A DNA stretch of 61,127 nt from Fictibacillus sp. FJAT-27399 (GTDB lineage Bacteria > Bacillota > Bacilli > Bacillales > Fictibacillaceae). Of this stretch, positions 10,228-19,276 are shown one piece after another. Positions within the stretch are counted from its first letter, which is position 1. Every line of letters starts with the position of its first letter. Below the pieces are notes generated by a model. That model searched no databases and had not been told where the DNA came from. It saw only the letters and a program-made list of their open reading frames with translations. Position numbers and translations under genes: made by a program. The DNA lies in contig NZ_LMVC01000009.1 in assembly GCF_001510655.1 (NCBI RefSeq), positions 1 to 61,127 of the forward strand, written 5' to 3'.

Positions 10228-10678
10228 TGTACACCAGCTCGTCGAAGGGCGCCCTCTGATTATCGGAGGTATCACTATTCCTTATGAAAAGGGGCTGCTC
10301 GGCCATTCAGACGCTGATGTTCTGCTTCATGCCGTAACCGACGCGTTGCTCGGAGCAGCGGGTGAAGGCGATATCGGCAAGCATTTTCCGGACACAGATG
10401 AGGCTTTTAAAGATGCGGATTCTAAAAAACTGCTTCAGGAGTCGTGGGAATTTGTAAAGAACAAAGGCTATATTCTAGGAAACGTCGATTGCACAATCAT
10501 TGCGCAAAAGCCAAAGATGGCTCCATACATTGAAGAGATGCGAAGTGTAATCGCCGGGATTTTCGGAGCAGAAACGGACCAGATTAATGTGAAAGCGACA
10601 ACGACTGAGAAGCTGGGTTTTACAGGCCGCAGTGAAGGGATCGCCGCAAACGCAGTCATCCTTATTACAAAAATATAG
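10202..10678 (+). CDS. ispF: 2-C-methyl-D-erythritol 2,4-cyclodiphosphate synthase
   Basis: Forms the cyclic diphosphate of the MEP pathway; works as a trimer with a metal site. GYDVHQ supplies the metal-binding Asp8 and His10, and [10 protein letters not shown] the third histidine. [10 protein letters not shown] and [11 protein letters not shown] are conserved. It has 158 residues. ATG 10202 is preceded by AAGGGAGAGGG; the longer in-frame start at 10151 lies deep in ispD and is rejected. Confidence 0.96.
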   Translation: MIRVGQGYDVHQLVEGRPLIIGGITIPYEKGLLGHSDADVLLHAVTDALLGAAGEGDIGKHFPDTDEAFKDADSKKLLQESWEFVKNKGYILGNVDCTIIAQKPKMAPYIEEMRSVIAGIFGAETDQINVKATTTEKLGFTGRSEGIAANAVILITKI

Positions 10679-10728
10679 ACAAAGTGTTACAATGGGAAAA
10701 GCAAAAAAAATATCGAGGTGGAATTGAA

Positions 10729-12195
10729 ATGTCAAACGAAGTAAGGGTAAGGTATGCACCAAGCCCAACAGGACATTTACATATAGGGAACGCAAGAACA
10801 GCATTGTTTAACTATTTGTTTGCCCGCCACAATAACGGCAAGCTTATCATCCGTATTGAGGATACTGACCAAAAACGAAACATCCAGGGCGGAGTGGAAA
10901 GCCAGCTGACGTACTTAAAATGGCTGGGCATCGATTGGGATGAAAGCATAGATGTAGGCGGGGAGTATGGACCGTATACTCAGATGGAGCGCCTGGATAT
11001 TTACAAAAAACACTATGAGGACTTGTTAGACCGCGGTCTGGCTTATCCTTGCTACTGTACTGAGGAAGAGCTAGAAGCATCACGTGAGGAACAGGTCGCT
11101 AAAAATGAAACTCCGCACTATTCAGGCAAATGCCGCCATTTGACGGAGGATGAACGTAAAGCGCTGGAAGCGGAAGGAAGAAAGCCAAGTATTCGTTTTG
11201 CTGTGCCGGCAGACCATACGTATGCGTTTGATGATATGGTAAAAGGACATGTTTCGTTTGATTCCAATGGGATTGGCGACTATGTCATCGTGAAAAAAGA
11301 CGGCATTCCGACTTATAACTTTGCAGTTGCCATAGATGATCACTTGATGAAGATCTCTCACGTATTGCGTGGAGATGATCATATCTCCAATACACCGAAA
11401 CAGCTTATGGTATATGAAGCGTTTGGCTGGGAGCCGCCAGTGTTTGGCCATATGACGCTCATTTTTAATGAAAACCGCAAGAAACTGAGCAAACGCGATG
11501 AGTCCATCATCCAGTTTATTGAACAGTACGAACAGCTGGGATACATTCCTGAAGCTTTGTTCAACTTCATTACCTTGCTTGGCTGGTCTCCGGTTGGAGA
11601 AGAAGAGATCTTCACGAAGGAAGAGTTCATTGAAATCTTTGATCCTTCCAGACTGTCAAAAGCACCCGCTATTTTTGACAAGCAGAAGCTGCTTTGGGTA
11701 AACAACCAATACATGAAAAAGCAAGACCTTGAAACAGTGATGGAACTTACCCTTCCGCATCTTATTGAAGCAGGAAGGCTCAAAGAGAACATGACTGAGG
11801 AAGACCGCGAGTGGGCATCCAGGCTCATCGCCCTCTATCAGGAAAAATTAAGCTATGGCGCTGAGATCGTGGAACAGACAGATGTCTTCTTTAAGGATCA
11901 GATTGAATATGAAGAAGAAGCGCTTGAAGTTTTGAAAGGCGAAACGGTTCCTGAAGTCATCGCTGCCTTTAAAGGCCATGTCGAAGCGATCACGGATTTC
12001 TCTGCGGAGGAAGTGAAAGCGGCGATTAAAGCGACACAAAAGGAAACGAAGCAAAAAGGGAAAAATCTGTTCATGCCGATTCGCGTGGCGACTACAGGCC
12101 AGACGCATGGTCCAGATCTTCCTCAAGCTATCTCATTGTTTGGCAAGGAAGAGATCCTGAAACGCCTGGATAAAACAGCATCCCGCCTATCATAA
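10729..12195 (+). CDS. gltX: Glutamyl-tRNA synthetase
   Basis: Class I synthetase. The HIGH motif appears as [11 protein letters not shown] near residues 11-21 and the KMSKS loop as KLSKRDES. The insertion [13 protein letters not shown] with CxC and a downstream Cys resembles the zinc-binding region of the family. It has 488 residues. In Bacillus this enzyme charges both tRNA-Glu and tRNA-Gln, with later amidation by GatCAB; that is family knowledge, not visible here. ATG 10729 follows GAGGTGG, and homologues start [13 protein letters not shown]. Confidence 0.96.
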   Translation: MSNEVRVRYAPSPTGHLHIGNARTALFNYLFARHNNGKLIIRIEDTDQKRNIQGGVESQLTYLKWLGIDWDESIDVGGEYGPYTQMERLDIYKKHYEDLLDRGLAYPCYCTEEELEASREEQVAKNETPHYSGKCRHLTEDERKALEAEGRKPSIRFAVPADHTYAFDDMVKGHVSFDSNGIGDYVIVKKDGIPTYNFAVAIDDHLMKISHVLRGDDHISNTPKQLMVYEAFGWEPPVFGHMTLIFNENRKKLSKRDESIIQFIEQYEQLGYIPEALFNFITLLGWSPVGEEEIFTKEEFIEIFDPSRLSKAPAIFDKQKLLWVNNQYMKKQDLETVMELTLPHLIEAGRLKENMTEEDREWASRLIALYQEKLSYGAEIVEQTDVFFKDQIEYEEEALEVLKGETVPEVIAAFKGHVEAITDFSAEEVKAAIKATQKETKQKGKNLFMPIRVATTGQTHGPDLPQAISLFGKEEILKRLDKTASRLS

Positions 12196-12216
12196 TTTTT
12201 TGTCAGGCAAAATTAG

Positions 12217-12245
12217 TTAACATTTTGCTCCTAATGTAATATATT
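12217..12245 (+). promoter_or_regulatory. Sigma-A promoter of cysE T-box leader
   Basis: TTAACA, 17 bases, TATATT. It starts 21 bases after the gltX stop and just before the T-box leader, so cysE-cysS has its own promoter. Confidence 0.7.
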
Positions 12246-12254
12246 AAAAGAAAT

Positions 12255-12526
12255 TAATTACAGCGACAGCAAGGATGAGGAGAGTAAGTTTGCCATTTTC
12301 CTATCAGAGAGAACCGCCATGGGCTGAGAGCGGTTTATGAAAAGGAAACTGAAATGCACCTCGGAGCCTTTTATCGAACCGATACAGTAGATAAAAGCGG
12401 CCCTCCACGTTACGGAGTACAAGGAGAACAGCAAAAATACGGCGTTATATTCCGTTTTTGCTGTTAAACAGAGTGGAACCGCGCAAAAAGCGTCTCTGTG
12501 CATACGCACAGTGGCGCTTTTTTTGT
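12255..12526 (+). ncRNA. T-box riboswitch, tRNA-Cys responsive
   Basis: The leader shows the T-box order: AGGATGAGGAGAGTAA in stem I, GGGCTGAGAGC, a specifier context AAATGCACCTCGG with TGC as Cys codon, a long stem III (AACAGCAAAAA with TTTTTGCTGTT), the T-box AGAGTGGAACCGCG at 12470-12483, and a terminator (AGCG..CTGTG with CACAG..GCGCT, then T7) ending near 12524. Uncharged tRNA-Cys should stabilise the antiterminator and switch on cysE-cysS. Specifier choice is by eye. Confidence 0.93.
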
Positions 12527-12556
12527 TGGAGCGGGCAGAGCAAGGGCCATGGATAA

Positions 12557-12660
12557 GTTTACTGGCGGAAATGAAGGGTTTACTGTCCGAAAGTGCACAT
12601 TTACTGTCTAAAATGAAAATTTACTGGCGAAAAGCACACGTTTACCGGCCAAATGGGGAT
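12557..12660. repeat. 21-bp periodic array, opposite orientation
   Basis: Units with core (G/A)TTTAC(T/C)G start at 12557, 12578, 12599, 12619 and 12640, spaced 21, 21, 20 and 21 bases. The core is the reverse complement of the GTAAA(C) core in the arrays at 144-185 and 543-668. It lies directly between the T-box terminator and a structured repeat, with no gene. Confidence 0.7.
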
Positions 12661-12680
12661 TACGGTAAACTAGCGGTTCG

Positions 12681-12826
12681 GCAGCTGCAGGAGCTTCAGC
12701 TTTTCTCGATCCAGCTTCAGCAGGCAGGGCCTCGGCCGCTTCACACTCCCACCACAACACAAAAAGCGTGTTGCTGTGTAAGTGTTCCACCGTCTTTCGG
12801 CCCTAAACGCCTGCTTCAGCTTTTCT
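12681..12826 (+). repeat. Structured intergenic element, copy 1
   Basis: AGCAGGC-AGGGCC (12719-12731) pairs with GGCCCT (12799-12804) and GCCTGCT (12809-12815), enclosing a hairpin AACAC-AAAAAGC-GTGTT (12756-12772). The sequence ends GCTTCAGCTTTTC. Related copies are at 17660-17808, 21360-21588 and 55605-55730. It fills the gap between the T-box and cysE, so it should be part of the cysE mRNA after antitermination. Confidence 0.7.
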
Positions 12827-12844
12827 AACTAAGGGGGGATTACA

Positions 12845-13495
12845 ATGTGGAAACGCATGAGGGAGGATATACAGGCTGTCTTTGAGAATGATCCGGCAGC
12901 GCGCAGCAAGCTGGAGGTGGTTCTTACCTACTCTGGCCTGCATGCAATATGGGCACATCGGCTGGCACATAAGTTATTCAAACGAAACTTTTTGTTTTGG
13001 GCCCGCGTCGTTTCGCAGATCAGCCGCTTTTTTACAGGAATTGAGATTCATCCGGGTGCACAGATCGGGCACCGGTTTTTTATAGACCATGGTATGGGTG
13101 TGGTCATAGGGGAGACCTGTATTATCGGTAATGATGTTACCTTGTATCAGGGGGTAACACTTGGTGGTACTGGTAAAGAAAAAGGGAAACGCCACCCGAC
13201 CATTGAGGACCATGCTTTAATTGCGACAGGTGCAAAAGTATTGGGATCCATCACAATTGGGAAACATTCTAAGGTAGGAGCAGGATCTGTTGTTTTGCGG
13301 GATGTACCTCCGAATTCGACAGTTGTTGGGATTCCTGGTCGGATTGTTATCCAGGATGGAATGAAAATTGGCAAAGAACTGGATCATTGTAACCTGCCTG
13401 ATCCGGTGGCCTCTCAGTTCAGAGAGGTTCAGGAAGAGCTGGAACGATTGCAGGAAGAGATTGAACGTTTACGAAAGGGAAGTGAAGTACGATGA
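12845..13495 (+). CDS. cysE: Serine O-acetyltransferase
   Basis: First committed step of cysteine synthesis: acetyl-CoA plus L-serine gives O-acetylserine. The N-terminal helical part is short. The C-terminal left-handed beta helix contains [11 protein letters not shown] with the catalytic-type histidine, [12 protein letters not shown] and [11 protein letters not shown] repeats. It has 216 residues, the size of the short Gram-positive form. AAGGGGGG precedes the ATG. cysS overlaps by ATGA, so Cys synthesis and Cys-tRNA charging are coupled under the T-box. Confidence 0.95.
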   Translation: MWKRMREDIQAVFENDPAARSKLEVVLTYSGLHAIWAHRLAHKLFKRNFLFWARVVSQISRFFTGIEIHPGAQIGHRFFIDHGMGVVIGETCIIGNDVTLYQGVTLGGTGKEKGKRHPTIEDHALIATGAKVLGSITIGKHSKVGAGSVVLRDVPPNSTVVGIPGRIVIQDGMKIGKELDHCNLPDPVASQFREVQEELERLQEEIERLRKGSEVR

Positions 13496-14892
13496 GTTTA
13501 GTTATTTATAATACGTTGACGCGTCAAAAAGAGGTATTCAAACCTCTCGAAGAAGGGAAAGTAAAGATGTATGTATGCGGACCAACCGTCTACAATTATA
13601 TTCATATTGGCAACGCGCGTCCGGCCATCGTCTTTGATACCGTAAGACGCTATCTCGAATATCGCGGCTATGATGTAAACTTTATTTCCAACTTTACGGA
13701 TGTGGATGACAAACTCATTAAGGCGGCAAAAGAGCTTGGTACTGATGTGCCAGCAGTCGCAGAGCGTTTTATCCAATCCTATCATGAAGATGTTTGCGCG
13801 TTGGGTGTACAAAAAGCGGATCACCACCCGCGGGTGACCGAAACGATGCCTGAAATCATTGATTTTATCAGCAAGCTGATAGAAAAAGGTTATGCATATG
13901 AAGCAAAAGGCGATGTTTATTTTAAAACCCGCTCGTTTGAAGGATACGGCAAGCTTTCTCATCAGTCGATCGATGACCTTCGTTCGGGTGCACGTATCGA
14001 AGTGGGGGAAATTAAGAAGGATCCGTTGGATTTCGCATTGTGGAAAGCGGCGAAAGAAGGGGAGATCTTCTGGGAAAGCCCTTGGGGCAATGGACGTCCG
14101 GGATGGCATATCGAGTGCTCGGCCATGGCTAAAAAATACCTTGGTGATTCCATTGATATTCATGGCGGCGGCCAGGATCTTACCTTTCCGCATCACGAAA
14201 ATGAGATTGCTCAGTCTGAAGCCCTGAACGAAGCGCCGATGGCCAAGTATTGGATGCATAACGGCTATATTAATATCAATAACGAAAAAATGTCCAAATC
14301 GCTTGGGAATTTTGTTCTCGTCCATGACATGATCAAAGAATATGATCCTCAAGTCATCCGCTTTTTCATAATGGCGGTTCACTACCGAAATCCGATCAAT
14401 TTCAGTGATGAACTGCTTCAAAGCGCACATGCCAGTTTGAATCGAATCCGTACAGCATACGAGAACTTGAAACACAGACAGGAAGTCAGTGCTGACCTGG
14501 CGGAAGATACAGCAGTTTGGGAAGCGAAAGTTTCGCAGTTTAAAAAGGACTTTATTTCTGAGATGGATGATGATTTTAATACAGCCAACGGAATTGCTGT
14601 CTTGTTTGACGCGGCTAGGGAAGCTAACGTTTACCTGCAGTCTGAAAACACATCCAAAAGTGTGCTGTCTGATTTTATCACCCTCTTTGAAGAGCTTACC
14701 GGGGTACTTGGTTTGACTCTATCGGCAGAAAAAGAACTGCTTGATGAAGAAATTGAAGCACTGATCGAAGAACGCAACAAATCAAGAAAAGACCGTAATT
14801 TTGCGAGAGCAGATGAAATTCGTGACCAGCTGAAGGATATGAACATCATCCTGGAGGATACTCCGCAGGGTGTCCGCTGGAAGAGGCAATAA
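13492..14892 (+). CDS. cysS: Cysteinyl-tRNA synthetase
   Basis: Class I monomeric synthetase of 466 residues. [10 protein letters not shown] holds the first zinc cysteine (near C28), [12 protein letters not shown] is the HIGH region, [10 protein letters not shown] and [12 protein letters not shown] carry other zinc ligands, and [10 protein letters not shown] is the KMSKS loop. It overlaps cysE by four bases, and mrnC begins immediately after its stop. The shared T-box matches its need to respond to tRNA-Cys charging. Confidence 0.97.
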   Translation: MSLVIYNTLTRQKEVFKPLEEGKVKMYVCGPTVYNYIHIGNARPAIVFDTVRRYLEYRGYDVNFISNFTDVDDKLIKAAKELGTDVPAVAERFIQSYHEDVCALGVQKADHHPRVTETMPEIIDFISKLIEKGYAYEAKGDVYFKTRSFEGYGKLSHQSIDDLRSGARIEVGEIKKDPLDFALWKAAKEGEIFWESPWGNGRPGWHIECSAMAKKYLGDSIDIHGGGQDLTFPHHENEIAQSEALNEAPMAKYWMHNGYININNEKMSKSLGNFVLVHDMIKEYDPQVIRFFIMAVHYRNPINFSDELLQSAHASLNRIRTAYENLKHRQEVSADLAEDTAVWEAKVSQFKKDFISEMDDDFNTANGIAVLFDAAREANVYLQSENTSKSVLSDFITLFEELTGVLGLTLSAEKELLDEEIEALIEERNKSRKDRNFARADEIRDQLKDMNIILEDTPQGVRWKRQ

Positions 14893-15318
14893 ATGAGCAG
14901 ACAGATTTCGAGTTCGGATATAAAACAACTGAACGGGATGACGCTGGCTTACATGGGAGATGCTGTACTTGAAACATTTGTACGGCATCACCTCATCCAT
15001 ACCGGCCAGGTGAAACCGAACCGGCTTCATACCCTGGCAACCAAATATGTTTCAGCCAAGGCCCAGGCTTCTGTTGTTATTCGCTTGCTTGACGAGAAAT
15101 TTTTTGACGAAGAGGAAGTTAGTGTCATTATGCGGGGCAGAAACGCAAAGCAAGGTTCCGTGCCCAAAAACACAGATGTACAAACGTACAGGTATGGGAC
15201 AGGCTTTGAAGCGATTATTGGCTATCATCATCTGCTTGGGAATGAAGAGCGGTTACAGACCATTTTTGAAAAAGTAGTTTCTTTCGTCGAACAGGCGGGA
15301 GAGGGAGGAAAAAAATGA
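14893..15318 (+). CDS. mrnC: Mini-ribonuclease III
   Basis: RNase III-like nuclease without a double-stranded RNA-binding domain; matures the 5' and 3' ends of 23S rRNA with L3 as helper. [10 protein letters not shown] near residues 18-27 contains the catalytic Asp/Glu, and [10 protein letters not shown] is typical. It has 141 residues. ATG follows the cysS stop directly and the end overlaps rlmB by four bases, so it sits in one tight operon. Confidence 0.95.
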   Translation: MSRQISSSDIKQLNGMTLAYMGDAVLETFVRHHLIHTGQVKPNRLHTLATKYVSAKAQASVVIRLLDEKFFDEEEVSVIMRGRNAKQGSVPKNTDVQTYRYGTGFEAIIGYHHLLGNEERLQTIFEKVVSFVEQAGEGGKK

Positions 15319-16061
15319 GCGAAGAATTTATTATTGGCAGAAACCCTGTACTTGAGGTATTGCGTGCGGGAAGAGACATAAACAAAATATTTGTAGGGGA
15401 AGGCTCACAGAAAGGGCCGGTCAGCCAGGTCATTCATATGGCGAAGGAGAACAATGTCATCGTGCAGTTTGTTCCGAAGCGCAAACTCGATCTGCTGAGT
15501 GACGGAGGCAATCACCAAGGAGTGATCGCTGCAGTTGCCGCATACGAATATTCAGAGATCGATGATTTATTTAAAAAAGCAGAGGAAAAAGGTGAAGAGC
15601 CTTTCTTCATCATCCTTGATGAGATTGAAGATCCCCACAACCTCGGATCCATTATGCGTACGGCAGACGCAGCAGGCGCCCACGGAATTATCATCCCTAA
15701 GCGGAGGGCGGTCGGATTGACGGCCGCTGTAGCAAAAGCCTCAACTGGAGCGATCGAATATATTCCGGTCGTGCGTGTGACCAACATCGTACAAACAATG
15801 AAAGAGCTTAAGGAGCGCGGCATTTGGTTTGTAGGAGCCGATATGAAAGGAAAGGAAGATTACAGGGAAGCCGGACTTGATATGCCAATCGGACTTGTCA
15901 TCGGAAGTGAAGGCAAGGGCATGGGCAGGCTGGTTAAAGATACGTGTGACTTTCTTGTACGGCTGCCGATGGAAGGGAAAGTTACTTCTCTCAATGCTTC
16001 AGTCGCAGCCGGCCTTTTATTGTATGAGGTTTACCGCAAACGCCATCCGCTGTCATCATAA
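15315..16061 (+). CDS. rlmB: 23S rRNA 2'-O-ribose methyltransferase, TrmH/SpoU family
   Basis: SPOUT methyltransferase (YacO). An N-terminal L30e-like substrate domain (about 1-75) is followed by the knotted catalytic domain with [30 protein letters not shown] and [14 protein letters not shown], the three SpoU motifs. By family it methylates the ribose of the P-loop guanosine (Escherichia coli G2251) of 23S rRNA. It has 248 residues and overlaps mrnC by four bases; rae1 overlaps its stop by one base. Confidence 0.92.
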   Translation: MSEEFIIGRNPVLEVLRAGRDINKIFVGEGSQKGPVSQVIHMAKENNVIVQFVPKRKLDLLSDGGNHQGVIAAVAAYEYSEIDDLFKKAEEKGEEPFFIILDEIEDPHNLGSIMRTADAAGAHGIIIPKRRAVGLTAAVAKASTGAIEYIPVVRVTNIVQTMKELKERGIWFVGADMKGKEDYREAGLDMPIGLVIGSEGKGMGRLVKDTCDFLVRLPMEGKVTSLNASVAAGLLLYEVYRKRHPLSS

Positions 16062-16570
16062 TGGATAATATTTTACTCGTTGATGGCTATAATGTCATAG
16101 GCGCCTGGCCTGAACTCCGGTCATTAAAGGATACGGACTTTGCAAAAGCACGCGATATCCTGATTGAAAAAATGGCAGAGTATCAGGCCTTTACAGGCTG
16201 CCGGGTCATCATTGTATTCGATGCCCATATGGTAGCTGGAATGGAGAAGAAAGCAAAGAATTACAAGGTTGAAGTGATTTTCACAAGGGAAAACGAAACG
16301 GCCGATGAAAGAATCGAGAGGCTGGCTTCAGAGTACAAAAATGTGAATACCCGCATCTTTGTAGCAACCTCCGATTATACGGAGCAATGGGTTGTTTTTG
16401 CCAAAGGCGCTTTAAGAAAGTCATCCCGAGAGCTAAAGGTCGAAATGGACGATATAGAGAAAAGAATTGAGCGGAAAGTCAAGAAAGCGAGAGAACGAAA
16501 CTTTTCCAGCATCTCCCTGTCCGAGGAAGTAGCTGAAATATTCGAAAAATGGCGAAGAGGTCAAAAATAA
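16061..16570 (+). CDS. rae1: Ribosome-dependent mRNA endonuclease Rae1
   Basis: NYN/PIN-fold nuclease (YacP) that in Bacillus subtilis enters the ribosomal A site and cleaves mRNA. It has 169 residues; LLVDGYNVIGAWPEL at the N-terminus and VIIVFDAH, NETADERIERLA and VATSDYTEQW carry the conserved acidic residues. TAATG overlap with rlmB implies translational coupling. Confidence 0.93.
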   Translation: MDNILLVDGYNVIGAWPELRSLKDTDFAKARDILIEKMAEYQAFTGCRVIIVFDAHMVAGMEKKAKNYKVEVIFTRENETADERIERLASEYKNVNTRIFVATSDYTEQWVVFAKGALRKSSRELKVEMDDIEKRIERKVKKARERNFSSISLSEEVAEIFEKWRRGQK

Positions 16571-16576
16571 ACAATC

Positions 16577-16606
16577 TTGACGCTTTTTCATGACATGCTG
16601 TATAAT
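16577..16606 (+). promoter_or_regulatory. Sigma-A promoter of sigH
   Basis: TTGACG, 18-base spacer, perfect TATAAT. It lies just after the rae1 stop and about 50 bases before sigH. The Bacillus subtilis counterpart is read by sigma-A and repressed by AbrB; AbrB sites cannot be recognised by eye. Confidence 0.8.
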
Positions 16607-16652
16607 ATTGTTATATTTTGCCTTGCATTCAGGCTCTGACGGGGGGATTGTC

Positions 16653-17303
16653 GTGAGCATTTACCTCAAAGAAATGACGGTTCTGGATTATGAACAGATT
16701 GAAGATGAAAGTCTGGTTGAACATGTCCATGAAGGAGACAGTGCTGCACTGGAATTTTTAATTAACAAGTATAAAAATTTCGTGCGCGCAAAAGCTAGAT
16801 CCTACTTTTTAATCGGAGCTGACCGGGAGGATATTATCCAGGAAGGCATGATTGGCCTTTATAAGGCAATCAGGGATTATAAAGAGGACAAGCTTTCATC
16901 CTTTAAGGCTTTTGCCGAACTGTGCATCACGCGGCAAATGATAACGGCTATTAAGACAGCCACAAGGCAGAAACATATTCCGCTCAATTCCTATGTATCA
17001 TTGGACAAGCCGATCTATGATGAAGAATCGGACAGGACGCTGATGGATGTAATTTGCGGGACGAAGGTTACCGATCCGGAAGAGTTGATCATTAACCAGG
17101 AAGAGTTTGATGATATTGAACTGAAAATGGGAGAGATATTGAGTGATCTCGAGCGTAAAGTGCTGATGCTCTACCTGGACGGAAGATCGTATCAGGAAAT
17201 TTCGATCGATCTGGACAGGCATGTGAAATCGATCGACAATGCATTGCAGCGGGTGAAGAGGAAGCTCGAACGATATCTTGAGTTAAGAGAAATAACGTTA
17301 TAA
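16653..17303 (+). CDS. sigH: RNA polymerase sigma-H factor
   Basis: Alternative sigma factor (Spo0H) for entry into stationary phase, competence and sporulation. It has 216 residues. Region 2 contains RAKARSYFLIGADREDIIQ and the SFKAFAELCITRQ helix; region 4 has LDGRSYQEISIDLDRHVKS as helix-turn-helix. GTG 16653 is chosen because GGGGGG lies six bases upstream. The longer frame from 16590 runs through the promoter and is unlikely. A terminator follows at once. Confidence 0.95.
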   Translation: MSIYLKEMTVLDYEQIEDESLVEHVHEGDSAALEFLINKYKNFVRAKARSYFLIGADREDIIQEGMIGLYKAIRDYKEDKLSSFKAFAELCITRQMITAIKTATRQKHIPLNSYVSLDKPIYDEESDRTLMDVICGTKVTDPEELIINQEEFDDIELKMGEILSDLERKVLMLYLDGRSYQEISIDLDRHVKSIDNALQRVKRKLERYLELREITL

Positions 17304-17331
17304 GCAGGGATCCCCCTGCTTTTCTTTTTTT
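17302..17331 (+). terminator. Terminator after sigH
   Basis: AGCAGGG and CCCTGCT form a tight hairpin followed by a T-rich run overlapping the stop codon region. It separates sigH from rpmG. Confidence 0.85.
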
Positions 17332-17397
17332 ATTTCAATAAAGTTTTCCGGAACGCGAAAGGGCACGATCTTCTCTCATGAGCCGTTCCGACCTTTA

Positions 17398-17426
17398 TTG
17401 ACAAGCCTTTTGGGCTGTGATAATGT
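17398..17426 (+). promoter_or_regulatory. Sigma-A promoter of rpmG-secE-nusG
   Basis: TTGACA (17398-17403), a 17-base spacer and TAATGT. It is positioned about 55 bases before rpmG. Confidence 0.75.
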
Positions 17427-17485
17427 GGTAAAAGTAGTATAGATATTGTGGATGAGTGGGTCTTAACAGCACAGAAGGTGTTATT

Positions 17486-17635
17486 ATGCGAAAAAAAGTT
17501 ATTTTAGCCTGCGGTCAATGCAACAGCCGAAATTATACCACCATGAAAAACCAGGCGGAAAATCCTGAACGTATCGAGGTTAAAAAGTTCTGCAGTCATT
17601 GCAATGCGCACACTACCCACAAAGAAACGAAATAA
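17486..17635 (+). CDS. rpmG: 50S ribosomal protein L33
   Basis: 49-residue zinc-ribbon protein of the large subunit. It begins [17 protein letters not shown] and has four cysteines in two CxxC pairs (C9/C12 and C36/C39), so it is the zinc-binding form. AAGGTG lies seven bases before the ATG. The position between sigH and secE is that of Bacillus subtilis rpmGB. Confidence 0.93.
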   Translation: MRKKVILACGQCNSRNYTTMKNQAENPERIEVKKFCSHCNAHTTHKETK

Positions 17636-17638
17636 AAG

Positions 17639-17656
17639 GCCGGCTAGCCGGCTGTT
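17639..17656 (+). terminator. Palindrome after rpmG, possible weak terminator
   Basis: The perfect palindrome GCCGGCTAGCCGGC is followed by TGTTTTC. The hairpin would have almost no loop and the T run is short, so termination is likely partial. Confidence 0.45.
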
Positions 17657-17659
17657 TTC

Positions 17660-17808
17660 AAAGTAAGAAAGGTAAGACTGTGAGGAATTCGGCAGGGCTA
17701 TGTCTAGCTGCAGCGCCCAAGGACGAAAACTAACTTCTTTTTTCGTCACTGGTCCTCGAAGGACGACATTTGAAACTATCTCGTCCCAGATCGCTTGCGC
17801 TTTTCTTA
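17660..17808 (+). repeat. Structured intergenic element, copy 2
   Basis: Contains GTCTAGCTGCAGCGCCC near its start, a stem GACGAAAA/TTTTCGTC, a short hairpin GTCCT-CGA-AGGAC, a stem GGACGA/TCGTCC and the end TCGCTTGCGCTTTTC. It aligns with the first part of the copy at 21360 but lacks the AAAAAGC arm. It lies between rpmG and secE. Confidence 0.65.
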
Positions 17809-17841
17809 CTCATATATCAATCAGGTAATGGGGGTAACATG

Positions 17842-18048
17842 ATGGCTGACATTGCTGAAAAAACAAGGAAATCACCTGCAAAGTTTTTATCCGATGTTAA
17901 GAAGGAAATGAAAAAGGTAAGCTGGCCGAAACGTGATGAGCTGATCCGCTATACAACTATAACGGTCGTAACAGTGGTTTTGATGGCAATCTTTTTCTGG
18001 GCAGTTGATCTTGGTATTTCGAAGCTTATTGAACTCATTTTAGACTAG
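17842..18048 (+). CDS. secE: Preprotein translocase subunit SecE
   Basis: Small membrane subunit of the SecYEG channel, clamping SecY. It has 68 residues: a charged amphipathic stretch VKKEMKKVSWPKRDEL and one C-terminal transmembrane helix (about 40-60). ATG 17842 is seven bases after GGGGG; ATG 17839 is possible. The longer frame from 17770 is translated from the repeat element and rejected. Confidence 0.92.
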   Translation: MADIAEKTRKSPAKFLSDVKKEMKKVSWPKRDELIRYTTITVVTVVLMAIFFWAVDLGISKLIELILD

Positions 18049-18108
18049 TTTGATTATATAGAAACATAACTGGATACAATGCTAGAGTATATCCGCTTAG
18101 GAGGGAAA

Positions 18109-18123
18109 GGACACGGGTTGTCC
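18109..18123 (+). promoter_or_regulatory. Hairpin between nusG Shine-Dalgarno and start
   Basis: AGGAGGG at 18099-18105 lies about 20-26 bases before the nusG ATG codons, too far for normal use. Between them, GGACA (18109-18113) and TGTCC (18119-18123) can form a five-pair hairpin that would bring them to roughly 5-11 bases. Confidence 0.45.
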
Positions 18124-18131
18124 CGATGAAT

Positions 18132-18665
18132 ATGGAAAAAAACTGGTATGTCGTTCATACTTATTCAGGGTATGAAAACAAAGTGAAAACGAACCTGGAA
18201 AAGCGCGTGGAATCAATGGGAATGTCGGACAAGATCTTCCGTGTACTGGTTCCTGTTGAAGAAGAAACAGAAATCAAGAACGGCAAAACAAAAACCGCTA
18301 TGAAAAAGGTGTTTCCTGGATATGTTTTGACTGAAATGGTCATGACGGATGATTCATGGTATGTGGTTCGAAATACGCCGGGTGTTACAGGATTCGTCGG
18401 ATCTGCAGGAGCGGGTTCAAAACCGACTCCGCTCTTGCCTGAAGAGGTTGAACACATTCTTAAAGGCATGGGCATGGAAGAGCCTCGCATCGAAGTGGAT
18501 TATGAGCTGAAGGAAGCGGTCAAAGTTAAAGAAGGACCGTTTGCTGACTTTGTCGGTACCATCGAAGAAATCGATCCGACAAAACGAAAACTCAAAGTTC
18601 ACGTGAATATGTTTGGCCGAGAAACCCCGGTTGAATTAGATTTCAACCAGGTCGTCAAGCTTTAA
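18132..18665 (+). CDS. nusG: Transcription elongation/pausing factor NusG
   Basis: Binds RNA polymerase; its NGN domain (about 1-110: MEKNWYVVHTYSGYENKV, PGYVLTEMVMTDD) contacts the clamp and its C-terminal KOW domain (VKEGPFADFVGTIEEID) links to other factors. It has 177 residues from ATG 18132, matching homologues that begin MEKNWYVV; ATG 18126 would add two. The ribosome-binding site is unusually distant (see hairpin at 18109-18123). Confidence 0.95.
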   Translation: MEKNWYVVHTYSGYENKVKTNLEKRVESMGMSDKIFRVLVPVEEETEIKNGKTKTAMKKVFPGYVLTEMVMTDDSWYVVRNTPGVTGFVGSAGAGSKPTPLLPEEVEHILKGMGMEEPRIEVDYELKEAVKVKEGPFADFVGTIEEIDPTKRKLKVHVNMFGRETPVELDFNQVVKL

Positions 18666-18837
18666 TTTTTGAAGTAATTTCAAAAACACTTGAAATCCAA
18701 CTTTAAAAGTGATAGACTTTTTAATGTTTGATATTTCTAAACAACTGCTTTCTCCTAAGCAAGGGGGAAGCGTATTTTTGAGTGGGAGGGTATATCATAC
18801 CCATATACCACATCACGGACTTAAGGAGGTGTGTCGC

Positions 18838-19263
18838 GTGGCTAAAAAGGTTATTAAAATGGTAAAGCTTCAGATCCCTGCTGGCAAAGCAAATCCGGCA
18901 CCACCGGTTGGACCTGCACTAGGACAAGCTGGTGTTAACATCATGGGATTCTGTAAAGAGTTTAACGCTCGTACTGCTGATCAAGCTGGTTTAATCATTC
19001 CGGTTGAAATCACGGTTTTTGAAGACCGTTCATTTACATTCATCACTAAAACTCCTCCGGCTGCTGTTCTACTTAAAGTAGCTGCTGGAATCGAGTCTGG
19101 TTCAGGTGAGCCGAACAAGAAAAAAGTTGCAACTGTAAAACGTGATAAAGTTCGCGAAATTGCAGAATCAAAAATGCCTGACCTAAACGCTGCAAATGTT
19201 GAATCTGCAATGCGTATGGTTGAAGGTACAGCACGCAGCATGGGAATTGTTATCGAAGACTAA
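18838..19263 (+). CDS. rplK: 50S ribosomal protein L11
   Basis: Builds the GTPase-associated centre with L10-L12 and takes part in the stringent response with RelA. It has 141 residues; [20 protein letters not shown] is the conserved proline-rich N-domain. GTG 18838 is eight bases after AAGGAGG. The longer frame from 18709 is leader sequence. Confidence 0.96.
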   Translation: MAKKVIKMVKLQIPAGKANPAPPVGPALGQAGVNIMGFCKEFNARTADQAGLIIPVEITVFEDRSFTFITKTPPAAVLLKVAAGIESGSGEPNKKKVATVKRDKVREIAESKMPDLNAANVESAMRMVEGTARSMGIVIED

Positions 19264-19276
19264 TTCTAATGCTTCC

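Noticed and set aside
12511-12828. 105-residue plus-strand open frame before cysE
   Set aside because: Begins inside the T-box terminator and runs across the repeat array and structured element; no ribosome-binding site.
13498-14475. Long minus-strand frame (325 codons) opposite cysS
   Set aside because: Shadow of the cysS coding sequence; cysS motifs are complete on the plus strand.
18709-18837. N-terminal extension of rplK
   Set aside because: The strong ribosome-binding site before GTG 18838 and the standard 141-residue length show this is leader.
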